Assembly: GCA_949295115.1 (NCBI GenBank)
Contig: CASFJU010000002.1
Span: forward strand, 95,825-159,824
Direction of reading: 5' to 3'
Source: an uncultured Phascolarctobacterium sp.
GTDB lineage: Bacteria; Bacillota; Negativicutes; Acidaminococcales; Acidaminococcaceae
Length of the DNA: 64,000 nucleotides
Shown here: positions 16,237-28,000 of the stretch, piece by piece
Numbering within the stretch: the first letter of the stretch is position 1
Layout: each line of letters begins with the position of its first letter
Made by a program: the position numbers and the translations under genes
Notes under the pieces: generated by a model
Databases searched by the model: none
What the model was told of the DNA's origin: nothing
The model's input: only the letters and a program-made list of their open reading frames with translations

Positions 16237-17862
16237 TTATTCCAATGTAATAATCAGCGGGTACAGCGGCTGCGCGCCGTTAAGCACCTGCACTTCCGCC
16301 CCGGGGCAGATTTTTTCAAGCTCTGCCGCCGCATTGTTGGCTTCTTCTTCGGTAATTTCGCTGCCGTAGTACAGGGTTAAAAGCTCCCAATCCGTACCGG
16401 CCTGATGCACCGCATCCACCGCCGCCGCATTTAAGCTGCCGCCGGTGCAGACGATTTTGTTTTCCAACAGCCCGATGTATTCGCCCTTAATGATGGGCAT
16501 ACCGTTTACAACGCTATCGCGCACCGCCGTGCTTACCGCCGCACAATGCGCCTGCTGCATGGCTTCCGTCATCGCTTCCACGTTGGCTTCCATATCGGCC
16601 TGCGTGTCAAACGCCAAAATCGCGGCAATGCCCTGCGCCAGGTTCACTGTCGGCACATAAGCCACTTTATCCGCGCCAAGCAGTTTTTGCGCCTGCTGCG
16701 CCGCCAGCACAATGTTTTTGTTGTTCGGCAAAATAATGTATTTGCTGTACGCGCCGTTTTCAATAGCGGTTACAAAATCTTCCACAGGCGGGTTCATGCT
16801 CTGCCCGCCGCTGATAATATCCGTTACGCCCTGCGCCAGCATAATTTCGGCAATACCGCTGCCAGCCGCCACGCTTACAAGGCCGACGCCTTCTTTTTTA
16901 GGCTGCTGCGCAACTGCCGCCGCGCTGAACACACGGTGTTCGTGCTGCTCCGCCATGTTGTCGATTTTTATATCGTGCAGCGTGCCCCAGCTTAAACCGT
17001 GCTGCAACACCGTGCCCGGGTTGGCGGTATGCACATGCACCTTAACAATGTCGTCCATCACCGCCACAATCAGCGAATTACCCAAAGGCAACAGCGCCGC
17101 GCGCACCGTTTTTTCATCAACGCTGGCGTTTTTAACAATAAATTCCGTGCAGTACGGGTTGGTTAAATCAACTTCTTCCGCAGGCAATTCCGCCGCTTTC
17201 GCGGATGCCGTGCTTACTTCGCCGACGGGTTCTGCCTTGCCCAGAAGGCCGTTTAAGCAGCCCTGCAAAAAGACAATCAAGCCCTGGCCGCCCGCGTCAA
17301 CCACGCCCGCAGCCTTCAGCGCAGGCAAAAGCTCCGGCGTGCGTGCCAGTTCCCTTTTGCCGCCGTCGATAGCTTCCGTTAAAATTTCCACAAAATCTTC
17401 GCCGCGGCGCACCGCATGGTAAGCCGCCTTGGCAATACCGCGTGCCACCGTCAAAATAGTGCCTTCAACAGGTTTTGCCACGCTGCGGTAAGCATACAAA
17501 ATGCCAAACTGAAACGCCTTGCCCAGCTCGTTGCCGGTAACGCGCTCCTTGCCTGCCAGCCCGCGCCCAATGCCACGCAAAAGCTGCGAAAGAATTACGC
17601 CGCTGTTGCCGCGCGCGCCCATAATAGCGCTTTTGGCAGCCGCCGCGCCAACCGCCGCCGCCGATTCCGTATCCAGCGGCGTCACCGCGCGGTGCACTGC
17701 TTCCATCGTGCGCATCATATTCGTGCCCGTATCGCCGTCCGGCACCGGGAACACGTTTAAATCGTCAATCTGCTTATAGCTTTGCGCAAACGCGCCGTAA
17801 GCGCCAAGCAGCATATTTTTTATATCGCGGCCGTTAATAACAGCCGTCTGTTTCGCGTCCAT
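16237..17862 (-). CDS. fakA: fatty acid kinase FakA (DAK2 domain protein)
   Basis: The 541-residue protein has the DAK2 kinase domain at residues 1-200 with the nucleotide/Mg2+ motif NVFPVPDGDTGTNMM and the glycine-rich GARGNSGVILSQLLRG. A middle domain follows, with DDIVKVHVHTANPG, and then a C-terminal DegV-like domain with YIILPNNKNIVLAAQQA. FakA phosphorylates fatty acids held by DegV-type FakB proteins, feeding exogenous fatty acids into phospholipids. The ATG at 17862 is chosen because GGGGGT lies upstream; an in-frame ATG four codons earlier is the alternative. A DegV-family gene lies 80 bases upstream in the same direction. Confidence 0.93.
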   Translation of the reverse strand: MDAKQTAVINGRDIKNMLLGAYGAFAQSYKQIDDLNVFPVPDGDTGTNMMRTMEAVHRAVTPLDTESAAAVGAAAAKSAIMGARGNSGVILSQLLRGIGRGLAGKERVTGNELGKAFQFGILYAYRSVAKPVEGTILTVARGIAKAAYHAVRRGEDFVEILTEAIDGGKRELARTPELLPALKAAGVVDAGGQGLIVFLQGCLNGLLGKAEPVGEVSTASAKAAELPAEEVDLTNPYCTEFIVKNASVDEKTVRAALLPLGNSLIVAVMDDIVKVHVHTANPGTVLQHGLSWGTLHDIKIDNMAEQHEHRVFSAAAVAQQPKKEGVGLVSVAAGSGIAEIMLAQGVTDIISGGQSMNPPVEDFVTAIENGAYSKYIILPNNKNIVLAAQQAQKLLGADKVAYVPTVNLAQGIAAILAFDTQADMEANVEAMTEAMQQAHCAAVSTAVRDSVVNGMPIIKGEYIGLLENKIVCTGGSLNAAAVDAVHQAGTDWELLTLYYGSEITEEEANNAAAELEKICPGAEVQVLNGAQPLYPLIITLE

Positions 17863-17942
17863 CACTACCCCCAATCAGGCATGCGCAAAACTCCATGCCG
17901 CTTTGTTTTTTATCAATCCGGCCATGCCGGTAAAACTTAAAT

Positions 17943-18800
17943 TTATGCTTTGGTGCGTATAAAAAGGCCAATACAGCCCGGCCCCAAATGCGAAGCCAGC
18001 ACCGTGCCGATGCCCGTCATTAAAACCGGCACACCGGGATAACGCTTCGTCATTTCTTCGTACAGATATTTAGCGTCGTTTTCCGCTTCTTCGTTGGCAA
18101 TGCAGATGCGTTCCGGCTCGCCCTTGGCTTCCGCCAGCTCAAGCATCGTGTTCAGCACCTTGCTGCGCGTGCGGCATTTGGCCGCCACCAGCAGCTTGCC
18201 TTCTTTATCAAGCGTAATTACCGGGCGGATGCCCAGCAGATTGCCCACCAGCGCGCCCACCGCGCCGATACGCCCGCCTTTTTGCAAATATTCCAGAGTG
18301 CTTACGGAAAAGAAAGTTTCCGTCCTGTAAATAGCGTCGTTAATAAAGGCTTCCAGTTCATCCATGCTGTCGCCCGCGTCAATGTGTTCCAAAACGTCAA
18401 GCGCCAATGCGCTGATAGGCGTTGCCGCCGTCCTGCTGTCGAACACGCGAATATCCGCGCCCGGCAGCTCCTGCATTACCTGACGCGCCGCCATCTGCGC
18501 CGTCTGGCAGGTGCCGCTTAAAACGCCGTCCACAAAAATACCGATAACCTTCCTGCCTTCTTTGGCAAGCTCGTAAAACAAATCCAGAAAATCGCCCACG
18601 GGCGGCTGGGAAGTTTTCGGCAGTTCGCCGCTGTCCTTCACCATTTTAAACATATCTGCCGTCTGTTTTTCACCGTCGCGCCATTCAATCGCGCCGTGGC
18701 GCACAATAAGCGGCAGGATATGGCAGCGTGCGTCATGCGCCAGCGGGGTTTCACCGGCGGAAGCAATGCTGTCAAGAACTATATGGATGTCATTATTCAA
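17943..18800 (-). CDS. DegV family fatty acid-binding protein (FakB-like)
   Basis: The 285-residue protein shows the DegV layout: IHIVLDSIAS at the start, ILPLIVRHGAIEWRDGE, the fatty acid headgroup segment LPKTSQPPVGDFLDLF, GVLSGTCQTAQMA and a C-terminal TGIGTVLASHLGPGCIGLF. FakB proteins hold an acyl chain for phosphorylation by FakA, whose gene follows. The start is TTG at 18800, because GGAGG lies eight bases upstream; the frame extends five codons further to another TTG that overlaps that ribosome binding site. Chain specificity cannot be read from sequence. Confidence 0.9.
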   Translation of the reverse strand: MNNDIHIVLDSIASAGETPLAHDARCHILPLIVRHGAIEWRDGEKQTADMFKMVKDSGELPKTSQPPVGDFLDLFYELAKEGRKVIGIFVDGVLSGTCQTAQMAARQVMQELPGADIRVFDSRTAATPISALALDVLEHIDAGDSMDELEAFINDAIYRTETFFSVSTLEYLQKGGRIGAVGALVGNLLGIRPVITLDKEGKLLVAAKCRTRSKVLNTMLELAEAKGEPERICIANEEAENDAKYLYEEMTKRYPGVPVLMTGIGTVLASHLGPGCIGLFIRTKA

Positions 18801-18897
18801 AGTGCCATCCTCCAATCTATATTAGTAAACTTTTTCGATAAAGACCGCTCTATCTTATTATTTTACCATATAGCGATAATTTTTTCCAGTTAGCAAA

Positions 18898-18933
18898 ACA
18901 AAAAGACCCCTGCCGGTATGGCAAGGGCCTTTG
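18898..18933 (-). terminator. terminator of the secreted protein gene at 18946
   Basis: On the minus strand AAAGGCCCTTGCC-ATACC-GGCAGGGGTCTTTTTG forms an imperfect 13-bp stem with a T-run. It lies just past the stop codon at 18946. Confidence 0.8.
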
Positions 18934-18945
18934 GTTAAGCCTTAA

Positions 18946-19503
18946 TTAAAATTTGTTTTCCATAAAAGCTTTGTCAACGCGTTTCATTTCACGGGTTACG
19001 CAGCGGCCAAATTCTTCGCTTACCCAATCCCAACGGCTGGTCAGGGTTTCGTCGATTTCTTTGTCCTCATAAATGCGGTGTTCATAGAACTTGCCGTTAA
19101 TTGCGCTGTAAGCGTAGGTTTTGCCGGTGATGTCCAGTTTCAGGATGCGTTCTGCGCTCGGGAATACCGGGTTGTCTTCGCAGGTATCCAGAACCATGCC
19201 AACTACAAGGTCAGCGCCGGAAGCTTTGGCAATTTTTACCATAGCGTCTTTGGAAGCACCGTCTTTGCCGATGTTGGCAGCAGCGATAGCGTCGTTGGTT
19301 ACGTCGTTTTCAAGCAGTTCGTATTCAGGATAATCAAACAGCTGAATAGCGCCGCTGATATAAATCTGGCCTGCGGTTTCGCTGCCGGAGTTGTTAACCA
19401 GAGGAAGCACTACTACTTTAGCAGCTTCGGCTTTGCCCATAGCGGGGATTGCAAAGCAAACAGCCATCAGGGCTACCATTAATAAATTAAAAAATTTCTT
19501 CAT
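18946..19503 (-). CDS. secreted protein of unknown function, CsgG/TolB-N-like fold possible
   Basis: The 185-residue protein begins MKKFFNLLMVALMAVCFAIP with a signal peptide cleaved near AEAA (residue 25). The mature part starts KVVVLPLVNNSGSETAG and later has IAKASGADLVVGMVLD. This beta-alpha pattern recalls the N-terminal domain of CsgG/LpoB/TolB-type periplasmic proteins. I do not recognise a named family. The ATG at 19503 has GGGAGGTAAGAG directly upstream; the longer frame to 19590 lacks one. It is flanked by terminators on both sides, so it is expressed alone. Confidence 0.75.
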   Translation of the reverse strand: MKKFFNLLMVALMAVCFAIPAMGKAEAAKVVVLPLVNNSGSETAGQIYISGAIQLFDYPEYELLENDVTNDAIAAANIGKDGASKDAMVKIAKASGADLVVGMVLDTCEDNPVFPSAERILKLDITGKTYAYSAINGKFYEHRIYEDKEIDETLTSRWDWVSEEFGRCVTREMKRVDKAFMENKF

Positions 19504-19592
19504 TCTCTTACCTCCCAAGATAAAATGGCTATGAAATAATTTTAACACAATTCCGCGCAAAAATACAGCCTGCCGCGCAAAATATTGCAAAA

Positions 19593-19633
19593 AAAGTGCG
19601 GCCCCGGAGCTATTTTCAGGGCCGCTTTAATTT
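19593..19633 (-). terminator. terminator of cstA
   Basis: On the minus strand AAAGCGGCCCTG...CGGGGCCGCACTTTTTTTGC forms an 11-12 bp stem with one bulge, followed by seven T. It lies 15 bases past the cstA stop codon. Confidence 0.85.
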
Positions 19634-19647
19634 TTTAAACTTATTTA

Positions 19648-21336
19648 TTAAGCATTTGCCGTTTTGTTATGCGAACCTGCTTCGCTGCTGGTCAAAGTCC
19701 TTACGCCGTTGGAAGCAATCAAAAATGCCAGCGTAATCAGCGCAATGGCAACTACCAGCTGCAAGCCGTCGGTAAGCATGCCGAACGGTGCGCCCGTCAT
19801 CAGCTTGTTGATAATGCCGTAAATCGACATTGCCAGCGCGCTCATGGTAGCGAGGAACATAAAGGTCATCGGCACATAAAGCATCCAGCCCTGGCGGCCG
19901 GTAACTTTAAGGAATACCGACAGCGAGATGAATACCAGTGCTGCGCAAAGCTGGTTGGCTGCGCCGAACAGCGGCCATACGTTCATATATCCGCCGAGGC
20001 AGAGCAGATAACCGAAGAACAGCGTAATAACGGTTGCAAAATATTTGTTGGTCATCAGCTTCTGGAAGCCGCTCATTTCTTCCGGCTTGCCGGAGGTGAA
20101 CAGTTCCTGGAAGCACATACGGCCGATACGCCCTACGGAGTCCAGAGTCGTCAGCGCCAGCGCGGATACGCACATGGTAATAACGCAGGTTGCCACGTGG
20201 GTGGAAAGGCCGAACATACCCATAAAGCCGCCGACAGCGCCCGCAAAAATCTGGAACGGCGTGCCCTTCGGCATTACGCCGCCGGTAGCGGCAGCACCGA
20301 CAACGATTAAGGATACAACGGCGAGGATGGATTCAATCAGCATGGAGCCGTAACCGATAAAGAGCATGTCTTTCTCGTTGGAAACGGTTTTGGAAGAAGT
20401 GCCGGAGGATACTAGGCTGTGGAAGCCGGATACCGCGCCGCACGCGATGGTGATGAACAGAATCGGGAACAGCGGCTGTCCGTTTACAACAAAACCGTTA
20501 AAAGCAGGCAGCTCGATGGACGGGTTGGTGAAGATTACGCCCAAAACGCCGCTGGCAATCATGCCTAAAAGCAGGAACACGCTTAAATAATCGCGCGGCT
20601 CCATCAAAAGCCACATCGGCATAACCGCTGCCATAAACATATAAGCAAAAACTACATAAAGCCAGGTGGTTTTATCAAAATACAGCGGGTATTCAATGCC
20701 GCCCCACAACATCGCCAGCATCAAAACAATGGCAACAACCAGTTTCGGCCCTTCAGCCAGCGGGCATTTCTTTAAAAAGTAACCAAAGGCAATGGCCACA
20801 ACAATGTACAGCATGGAAATCGAAGCAGCAGCAGCGTTCGGGGTCGCCAAAGCGCCGTCAGCCTTAAAGCCGTTAAACGTGCTGGCAACGATATCCGCGA
20901 AAGCGGCGGTTACAAGCAAAGTAAACAGCCACGAGAACAAAAGGAACATTTTTTTGCCGGTTTTGCCGATGTACTGCTCAATCAGCATGCCCATGGATTT
21001 GCCCTCGTTTTTAACGGAAGCATACAGCGCGGTGAAATCCTGCACAGCGCCGAAGAAAATGCCGCCAATCATCAGCCACAGCATAACCGGCGCCCAGCCG
21101 AACATAGCCGCGATAATCGGGCCGGTTACAGGGCCTGCGCCCGTAATGGATGAAAACTGATGCGCAAAAACCGTAAACTTACTGGACGGAACATAATCGT
21201 TGCCGTCTTCATGTACATAGGCCGGCGTGCGCGCATTGGGGTCAACGCCCCACAGCCTTACCAGCCAGCGGCCGTAAATAAAATAGCCGCAGGCACACAC
21301 AACCAGCGCAATGCCTAACAACATTAATCCTGTCAT
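19648..21336 (-). CDS. cstA: carbon starvation protein CstA family transporter
   Basis: The 562-residue protein has about 15-16 hydrophobic segments and the CstA landmarks: YGRWLVRLWGVDPNARTPAY, KFTVFAHQFSSITGAGPVTGP near residues 52-73, IGKTGKKMFLLFSWLFTLLV and SGFHSLVSSGTSSKTVSNEKD. CstA/BtsT proteins take up peptides or pyruvate with protons. Length and the C-terminal short domain match CstA rather than the 720-residue BtsT. The start has GAGGTAAAG upstream. It is monocistronic, with a rich AT region upstream (21337-21480) in which I see no known riboswitch. Confidence 0.93.
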   Translation of the reverse strand: MTGLMLLGIALVVCACGYFIYGRWLVRLWGVDPNARTPAYVHEDGNDYVPSSKFTVFAHQFSSITGAGPVTGPIIAAMFGWAPVMLWLMIGGIFFGAVQDFTALYASVKNEGKSMGMLIEQYIGKTGKKMFLLFSWLFTLLVTAAFADIVASTFNGFKADGALATPNAAAASISMLYIVVAIAFGYFLKKCPLAEGPKLVVAIVLMLAMLWGGIEYPLYFDKTTWLYVVFAYMFMAAVMPMWLLMEPRDYLSVFLLLGMIASGVLGVIFTNPSIELPAFNGFVVNGQPLFPILFITIACGAVSGFHSLVSSGTSSKTVSNEKDMLFIGYGSMLIESILAVVSLIVVGAAATGGVMPKGTPFQIFAGAVGGFMGMFGLSTHVATCVITMCVSALALTTLDSVGRIGRMCFQELFTSGKPEEMSGFQKLMTNKYFATVITLFFGYLLCLGGYMNVWPLFGAANQLCAALVFISLSVFLKVTGRQGWMLYVPMTFMFLATMSALAMSIYGIINKLMTGAPFGMLTDGLQLVVAIALITLAFLIASNGVRTLTSSEAGSHNKTANA

Positions 21337-21524
21337 TTTTCTTTACCTCTTTCCCTTAAAAATAAAATAATAATATAGTATGAAATTTATCACCAAACGG
21401 CAATAATGTCAACAAAAAGTGTAATTTTTTGTGAACTTTTGCAAACCACACCGTAAAGTGTAAAGAATATAATAAAACAAAAAGGACTTTGCCATAACGC
21501 TGTTTACTTTTTTCGCGCCCGCGC

Positions 21525-21553
21525 GGATAAAAAACAAGCCGCCCGAAGGCGGC
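21525..21553 (-). terminator. terminator of the YbjN-like gene
   Basis: On the minus strand GCCGCC-TTCG-GGCGGC is followed by TTGTTTTTTAT. It lies 15 bases past the stop at 21568. Confidence 0.85.
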
Positions 21554-21567
21554 CGTAAAACACAGGG

Positions 21568-21996
21568 TTATTTCCAGATTAACTGCATCAGCTTTTTGTA
21601 TTCGCCGTTTAAATGGCGGATGATAACGTCGAACATCGTGTAAATCAAATCACCGTCACTGTCATCCTTGAACAAAATGCAGCAGTCCAGAATAAGCGAA
21701 CCGTTATCGTCAAAATAATATTTAAAGGATTTGTAGCCCTTGTTCAGGCGGTTCAGCTCTTTTAAAAGCTCTGCTTCGTTGGCGTCGTTAAGCACACGCT
21801 GCGCCACAAGGACGCGCACCATGCCGTAAATGCTGCTGTCCAAAACAACAATCGTCGGCAGCTGCTGCCCGTTAATTTCAATATTGCTGCGGAACACAAC
21901 GCTGTTTAACGCATCATCCGCAATTTCGTCAACGGTAAAGCTTTTAATCTTGTTGTCATCCAAATACTTTTTAAAAGATTCCGCTTTTTTATTCAT
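21568..21996 (-). CDS. YbjN domain-containing protein
   Basis: The 142-residue acidic protein resembles the YbjN/type III secretion chaperone-like fold: alternating helices and strands with TIVVLDSSIYGMVRVLVAQ, then a helix ELLKELNRLN and a strand region SFKYYFDDNGSLILDCCI. No signal peptide or catalytic motif is visible, so it is cytoplasmic and of unknown role. Its start codon is an ATG at 21996, with GGAGG 11 bases upstream. The gene follows the giant exoprotein gene by 69 bases, with a hairpin between, so it may be partly co-transcribed with it. Confidence 0.7.
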   Translation of the reverse strand: MNKKAESFKKYLDDNKIKSFTVDEIADDALNSVVFRSNIEINGQQLPTIVVLDSSIYGMVRVLVAQRVLNDANEAELLKELNRLNKGYKSFKYYFDDNGSLILDCCILFKDDSDGDLIYTMFDVIIRHLNGEYKKLMQLIWK

Positions 21997-22024
21997 CCAA
22001 ACATCAACCTCCAAAATTATTTGT

Positions 22025-22056
22025 AATACCCGAAGGCATTTGCGCCCCCGGGTATT
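22025..22056 (-). terminator. terminator of the giant exoprotein gene
   Basis: AATACCCG and CGGGTATT (8 bp, perfect) enclose a 16-base loop. The T-rich tract on the minus strand is weak (TACAAATAATTTT), so read-through into the YbjN gene is possible. Confidence 0.55.
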
Positions 22057-22064
22057 AAATTTTG

Positions 22065-25000
22065 TTAAGCCTCTACGGCAATTTCGTCTTCACCGGCGTT
22101 TTCTTCGGTAAAGTCCTGGTAATCAATCAGGCCGTAACGGTCGTGCAGCGATAAGCCGTAGCCGTAAGCCTGTTTCCAGTCCTCATCAAGGTAACGCCCG
22201 TGCTGCCAGCGCATATGGTCTTCCGCCGTGAAGCGCTGGTCGTAAACATAATCATATTCGTCCAGCGTCAGCAGGATACCGTTGCTTTCCTGAATGTTGT
22301 CATCGGTAAAGCGCAGGTACATCCAGTCGCCATTGCCGCTCTGCCACAAATCAAGGTTATCTTCCGGCCTGTTCTCTGCCGTGTTGTTCCAGTAAACGCT
22401 GTCGCTGCCGTCACGCAGAGGAGGTACACCGTAAACAGCTGCCGTCATATCACCGGTGCTGAAATGCGCGGTGTCTTCAACATACAGCTTGTCAAACCAC
22501 AGCTGCCCCTGGTTCATATGGATATAGGAATTGTTAACCCAAAGCCTGTCAAAGCGGATACCTTTATTATCATTGGTCTGGATATTGCTGATAGTAAAGT
22601 TATCAATCGGTTTATCCTCTTCTGCGCCGTCCGGAGTAATTACCAGCATGCCGTCAGCATCTTCGCGCTGCGTAATCTGGTCAAGATCCATATTACTGCC
22701 GGTAAGTACAATCTGCGTGCCTGCTGTAATCTTGTCAACATTCATATCCTTGCCTTCAGTGCGCAGCTGAATTGCTACCAGTTCGCCGTTAATTTCATGC
22801 AGCGTCAGGTCGCCGTTATTAACATCAACGCGTGCTTCGTTGCTTGCATACAGGTCATACAAATCAACATCGCCAGTACCGTTCTTATCCCTGCCAACAT
22901 TGATAACGATATTGCCTTTTGCTTCATCGCCGTCAAGGCTGATTGCCGTCAACTTATTATCTTTATTTGCGGCATCTTTCAAATCGCCGTCGCCCGCAAT
23001 ATCAATCGTAATATTACCGTCGTTTGCGGTTAAATTGCCGCCCAAGGTAATATCGCCGGTGTTTACGTTAAAGTCAACGTCAGTTGTACTGTTAACTTCA
23101 ACTTCAGCATTAATGCCGCCACCACTGCTAAAGCTTACGCCGCCTGCGTTTTCACCTTCGGTAGTTACGCTGCCGCCGGTGATATCAAGCTTCGTATCAG
23201 CTTTGTTATCAACATTTACATAACCATTTGCGGTAATACCGCCACTAAAGTTAACCTTAAGCCCGTCGTCATTACTGCCGCTTGCAAGGTCAATAGAACC
23301 GTCAACGCTGTTATTTTCACCAAGGCCGGTTACAACAAAACTATTAACATCGTTTTTCTCGCTGCCAAGCAGGATATTTTCAGTTGCCGAAGCATTAACT
23401 TCGTCTGCCGTAATCTTGCCTTCGTCGGTTTGCTTAATACTGCTTACGCTTGTTACGTCAAGGTTTTCACCTTCAACCGTGCCAAGCACAAGCCCTTCTT
23501 CAGAACCTTCAGCGCTTGTACCGTCTACGCCTGCCAAAATGATATCACCATTTGCCGAAGCGTTAACAACTGCGCCGTTATCGAGGATACGGATAGCGTT
23601 GTCTTCTTCACCAATCGCACCGCCTGCCGTAAGGTTAACTATATCCGCATTAATGCGGCCCTGCGCCTCGGTATTGGGGTCAGTGTACATTAAAATGCTG
23701 CCGTCTGCTTTAAGGTTAGCAACATTATTGGTAGAAATTGCCAGCAATTTCAAATCGTTAGTATGGTAGATATTAATATCACCGTCTGCGTTAGCATATA
23801 CATTGCCGGTAACGTCAGTCTTAATATAACCAACATCATTAATAACATAATTACCCATAATATCGCCGCTGCCGCCGGTCAAGGTCAAATCTTTACCGCT
23901 CAGCATATCGCTGACATTAATACCTTTATCGCCCTGCAGGCGGATGTTGCCATCAGTATCAACGCCGGTAATATTCAGCTGGGTATCTTTAACGCCTGCC
24001 AGATATACGTTTTTATTAGCATCTACATTTACATTGCCGTAAGTACCGTCGGCTTTTTCATTTACACTTACGGTAATAGCCTGCTGCTGACGGATGGTTA
24101 CGCCATCAACGCCGTCTTCATTTTCACCCCAGGTTAAGTCTCCGGCTTTGGCTGCCGCCAAAAGTTTAAGATTTTCTTCTATATTCAAATTATCATTAGA
24201 AATGAATTGTGCTGCACCGTCGATGCCAACTCCGCCCGCACTTGCGTTAAGGGTAATGTTATTAGCAGTTACGTTAGGCGTTTCAACCGTCAGTACATCT
24301 TTACCCGGGTCAGAATTCAATACGCTGTCCTGAATTGCATACAACAACTGGTTCTTGCTCCAACCGTAGTTATCGCTGTTAGCAACCTCAGCATATGAGC
24401 TGATAAGCTGCTGTTCAGCTTCAGTAAAGTCTTTCCCGTTAAAGTAATCCTGTGCAGACTTATTATAGGCGTCCTTATAGACTGCATACGCAGCTTCAAT
24501 CTCAGCCTGGTCACCATCAGCTTTAGCTACCGCGTCAAGGTAAGCCTCCTTGGCTGCACTAATACCTTCATCATTATAGAAAGCATCTGCTGCGTTTTTG
24601 TATTCTTCAACACTATGCTCACCTTCTGCTGCCAGTGCCTTCATACGGTCTGTAAGGGCATTAACGCGTTCAGTCTTAGCTTGTTCAGCAGACGCCGTGC
24701 TGTCATCAGCAGAAACCTCTTTGCCTTCTCTGTCTTTTTCAACAATTAACCCTGCTTCAAGCCAGCGGTCAATCTTATCCTGAGCGCTGCTGCTGTCGCT
24801 GTTTTCACTCGGATGTGCGTCAACAAAGCTGCCATCATTAACCGTCAGCACTGCGTCGCCGTCTTCGCTCACAATCGTGCCAAGTCGCATATTGCTTGAA
24901 CCGTTTGCAGCAACATTATCATTATCAACCTGTGTCAGCACAATGTCGCCCTGTGCCTGCGCGTTAACGCTGCTTGCCATGGTGTCGCTGCTGTAAAGCT

Positions 25001-28000
25001 CGCTGCCGCCAAGCACTCTGAATTCTTTAACAACAATACCATCATCATTGAGCGCGCCAATGTTGCCGCTGTTGCTGATAAGGTCAATGCGCTGGCCTTT
25101 AACGGCATAACTGCCGTCCGCTGCGTCAATAAGGTTGCCCTGTGCTTCAAGGTATACGCTGCCGGTTGTAGCGTCAATAGGATTCGTTCCGCCGGTAACA
25201 GCCTGTTTAATTTTTAAATCGCCGCCGGTAGATACAAACTTAATATCGCCACTATTCGTTGCAATTTTGATATTTGCGCTGTTACCAATTGCAGTATGGT
25301 TAACATTTACGCCGGTTGCAGCTTTAATATTAACATCGTCGGAATTGATGTTGGCACTGCCGATTGCACTTACAGAACCGTTGTTGCTGGTAAGATTTAC
25401 GCTGCCTTTGCCTGCACCGTTAACCTCAGCATTGGTAATGTTACCGGCCAGTTCAATATTTTGATTGCCGGTAATACTAATATCACCCTTATTGCTGCCA
25501 TTGCCAAGGAAGCCGATTTGTATTTTCTTATCAGCCTTAATACTTGCAGTTGTAGAAGAAGTTGTAGTGTTTTCAGTAGTCCAGCTGTACGTAATTCGAC
25601 CGTAACCACCTATATAACCTAACCATTCCGGAGGACCCCACTGGGTATCTGTGCTTACTGCAGATTGATTTCCTTCCTCGCCTCTTATATAAGAACCACT
25701 TATAGTCCAGCTTTCTTGCTGTCCGTTATTTTTGCCAATAAAGGCTCCACTGCCATTGGCTTTACCATCTTCATTAGAATCTATAACAACATCTATTTCT
25801 CCACCTTCTTGTTTAATAGCTTCTTCGATAGGGGTACTTTCGTCATATTTCAAGCCAGTCCAGAACAAAAAGTCCTTAGTGTAAGATTTGTAATTTATTT
25901 CACCGCTCTTAAATCCGCCGGTATACTGATAGCTCAATCCTTCAACGGGTTTATATTCTGTTTTAGTTCCGGTTGTCCAGCCCGGCCTGTCCTGTACGGC
26001 CGTGCCTACAGCATATTCACGCCACTGCCCATTTTTGTATTCAGTTACCCAGCCATTAATTTCCCTGCCATTCCTATCTTGGGTTACATTTGTATCTGTA
26101 ATACTGATAACCCCTTCAATATTTCTATTGGTAATATTATTAACAACAACGCCATTGACATTGTTTGTAACGTCAGTAGTATCAACAGTTATGTCAGCCG
26201 CACCGTCCATCGCCATAAGGCGTCCGTTGCCGGTGCTGGACACGTTACCGGTAATATAGATTTGCCCGCCGTTAACATTTACATTGTCAACCAAAAGTTT
26301 TTTAGTGGTAGGATTATAATAAACAGCAATTTCATAGTTCCAAACCTTATTGGTTTTATCCCAAACTTTGCCGCCCTTGTTAACAAGGAACTCACTATTA
26401 CCAAAAACTTCGCTGTCGTTAAAGTTTTCATTTGAATATTTATCATTTATATTATTAATTTTAGTTATCGCATCAGCTCCCAAGTCAGTCAGGTATTTGC
26501 CGTAACCGGCCTGCACCAAGCCGTTAATGTTTACATCAAGCGCGTTAATATAAACATTATTGCCCGCATCTATGCCGGCCGTTTCGTCAAGTTCGGTATT
26601 ACCCAATTCAGCCTTGGTTACACCAACCTTTTCTATAAGCCATTCGATATAGTCTTCTCTTGTCTCAAACGAAATGCTCCAATCATGATCTTCTCTAAGC
26701 CTATCATTAACGTATTCCTGCACTTTAGTGGCAACATCTTCGCTGAACTGATATTGAGTAACAGGGTCGCCGCCTACATTTAAAATACCTTCTGTACTGT
26801 TCTGTGTTACAGAACCCTGTGCAGCAGATAAGCTTATGTTACGCGCGCTTAACTGCGCATTTTCGTAAATATTTATATCGTTATGGCTGCTGCTGATATT
26901 GATATCGCCAACGGCATTAACAATATCACCATAAATTGCAATATCCGGCTGTGCTAATCTGTTATTTTCAAAACTTGAAGCAGATGTAGATGTAATATTG
27001 ATTTCAGGCGTTGACGCAGTGCCCTGGTCTCCCGGAACGTTTACGGTACCGGTAAAACCGCCCAGTTTGCCGTCGGTCATTTCAGAGCCATTTAAGCGAA
27101 CAATACCGCCATTATCCTGAATGGTTATATCATTTACTTTAAGGTACAAATCGCTGCTATTGCTGATATTAATCTGCGGAGCACCTTGTGCCGTAACACT
27201 GCCGGTACCGGAAAGATTATCTGTTTCAAAATTGATATTACCACCGGATACTACGATATCGGGCAGTTCTATGCCTAAAACTGTTTTATGCGAAAGCGGT
27301 TCGCCAACTAAATTAACTTTACCATCATCATTAACTTTACCATCATCTATCCAGAAACCGGCTTCCAGCATTTGTTCTTCCAAGGCATCCATTGCCGCAC
27401 GAAGATTTTTATATTCCTGCGAATCTGTCGGGTACTGGCTTATAACACCGGCAAGCGCGTTATAATCATCTTTCAGATTATTGAAAATTTTTACTTCCGT
27501 AGGAGTAATCTGATCTTTAGTAAGCCAATCTTGCCCTTCATCAATTTCAATCTTAATACCTTTATAGCTTACGCCGCTCTTTTCTTCATCAACGATACCT
27601 TTATCCTCGTCTGAGTAAACAATTTCAGTTTTAGTTTCGCCGCTAATACTGATATCAAGCTTATTGTGGATACCTGCGGTTAAAGCTCCGTTTTCGGTAA
27701 CGCTGATGCCGTTGTTATATACTTCATCCGTTCCTTCATCCTTGCCGCCTGCCGTTGTTGTTACAGAACCTTTACCGCCGCCGCCGATATTTTTATATAC
27801 ATTGGCAGATTTGGCGATAGTGGTATTGCCTTTAACAGCTTTGGCATTGATATGCCTTACGCTGGCAACATCACTTTCAACCTTTACCTTATTGTTCTGC
27901 GACATATTATTGGTAACGGAAGGATCTGTTGCAAGCGGCAGTGCCGTCCTGTTATAAGCATCGGCAATTACGTTTAAGTTAAGCGATGAATATTCGCCGT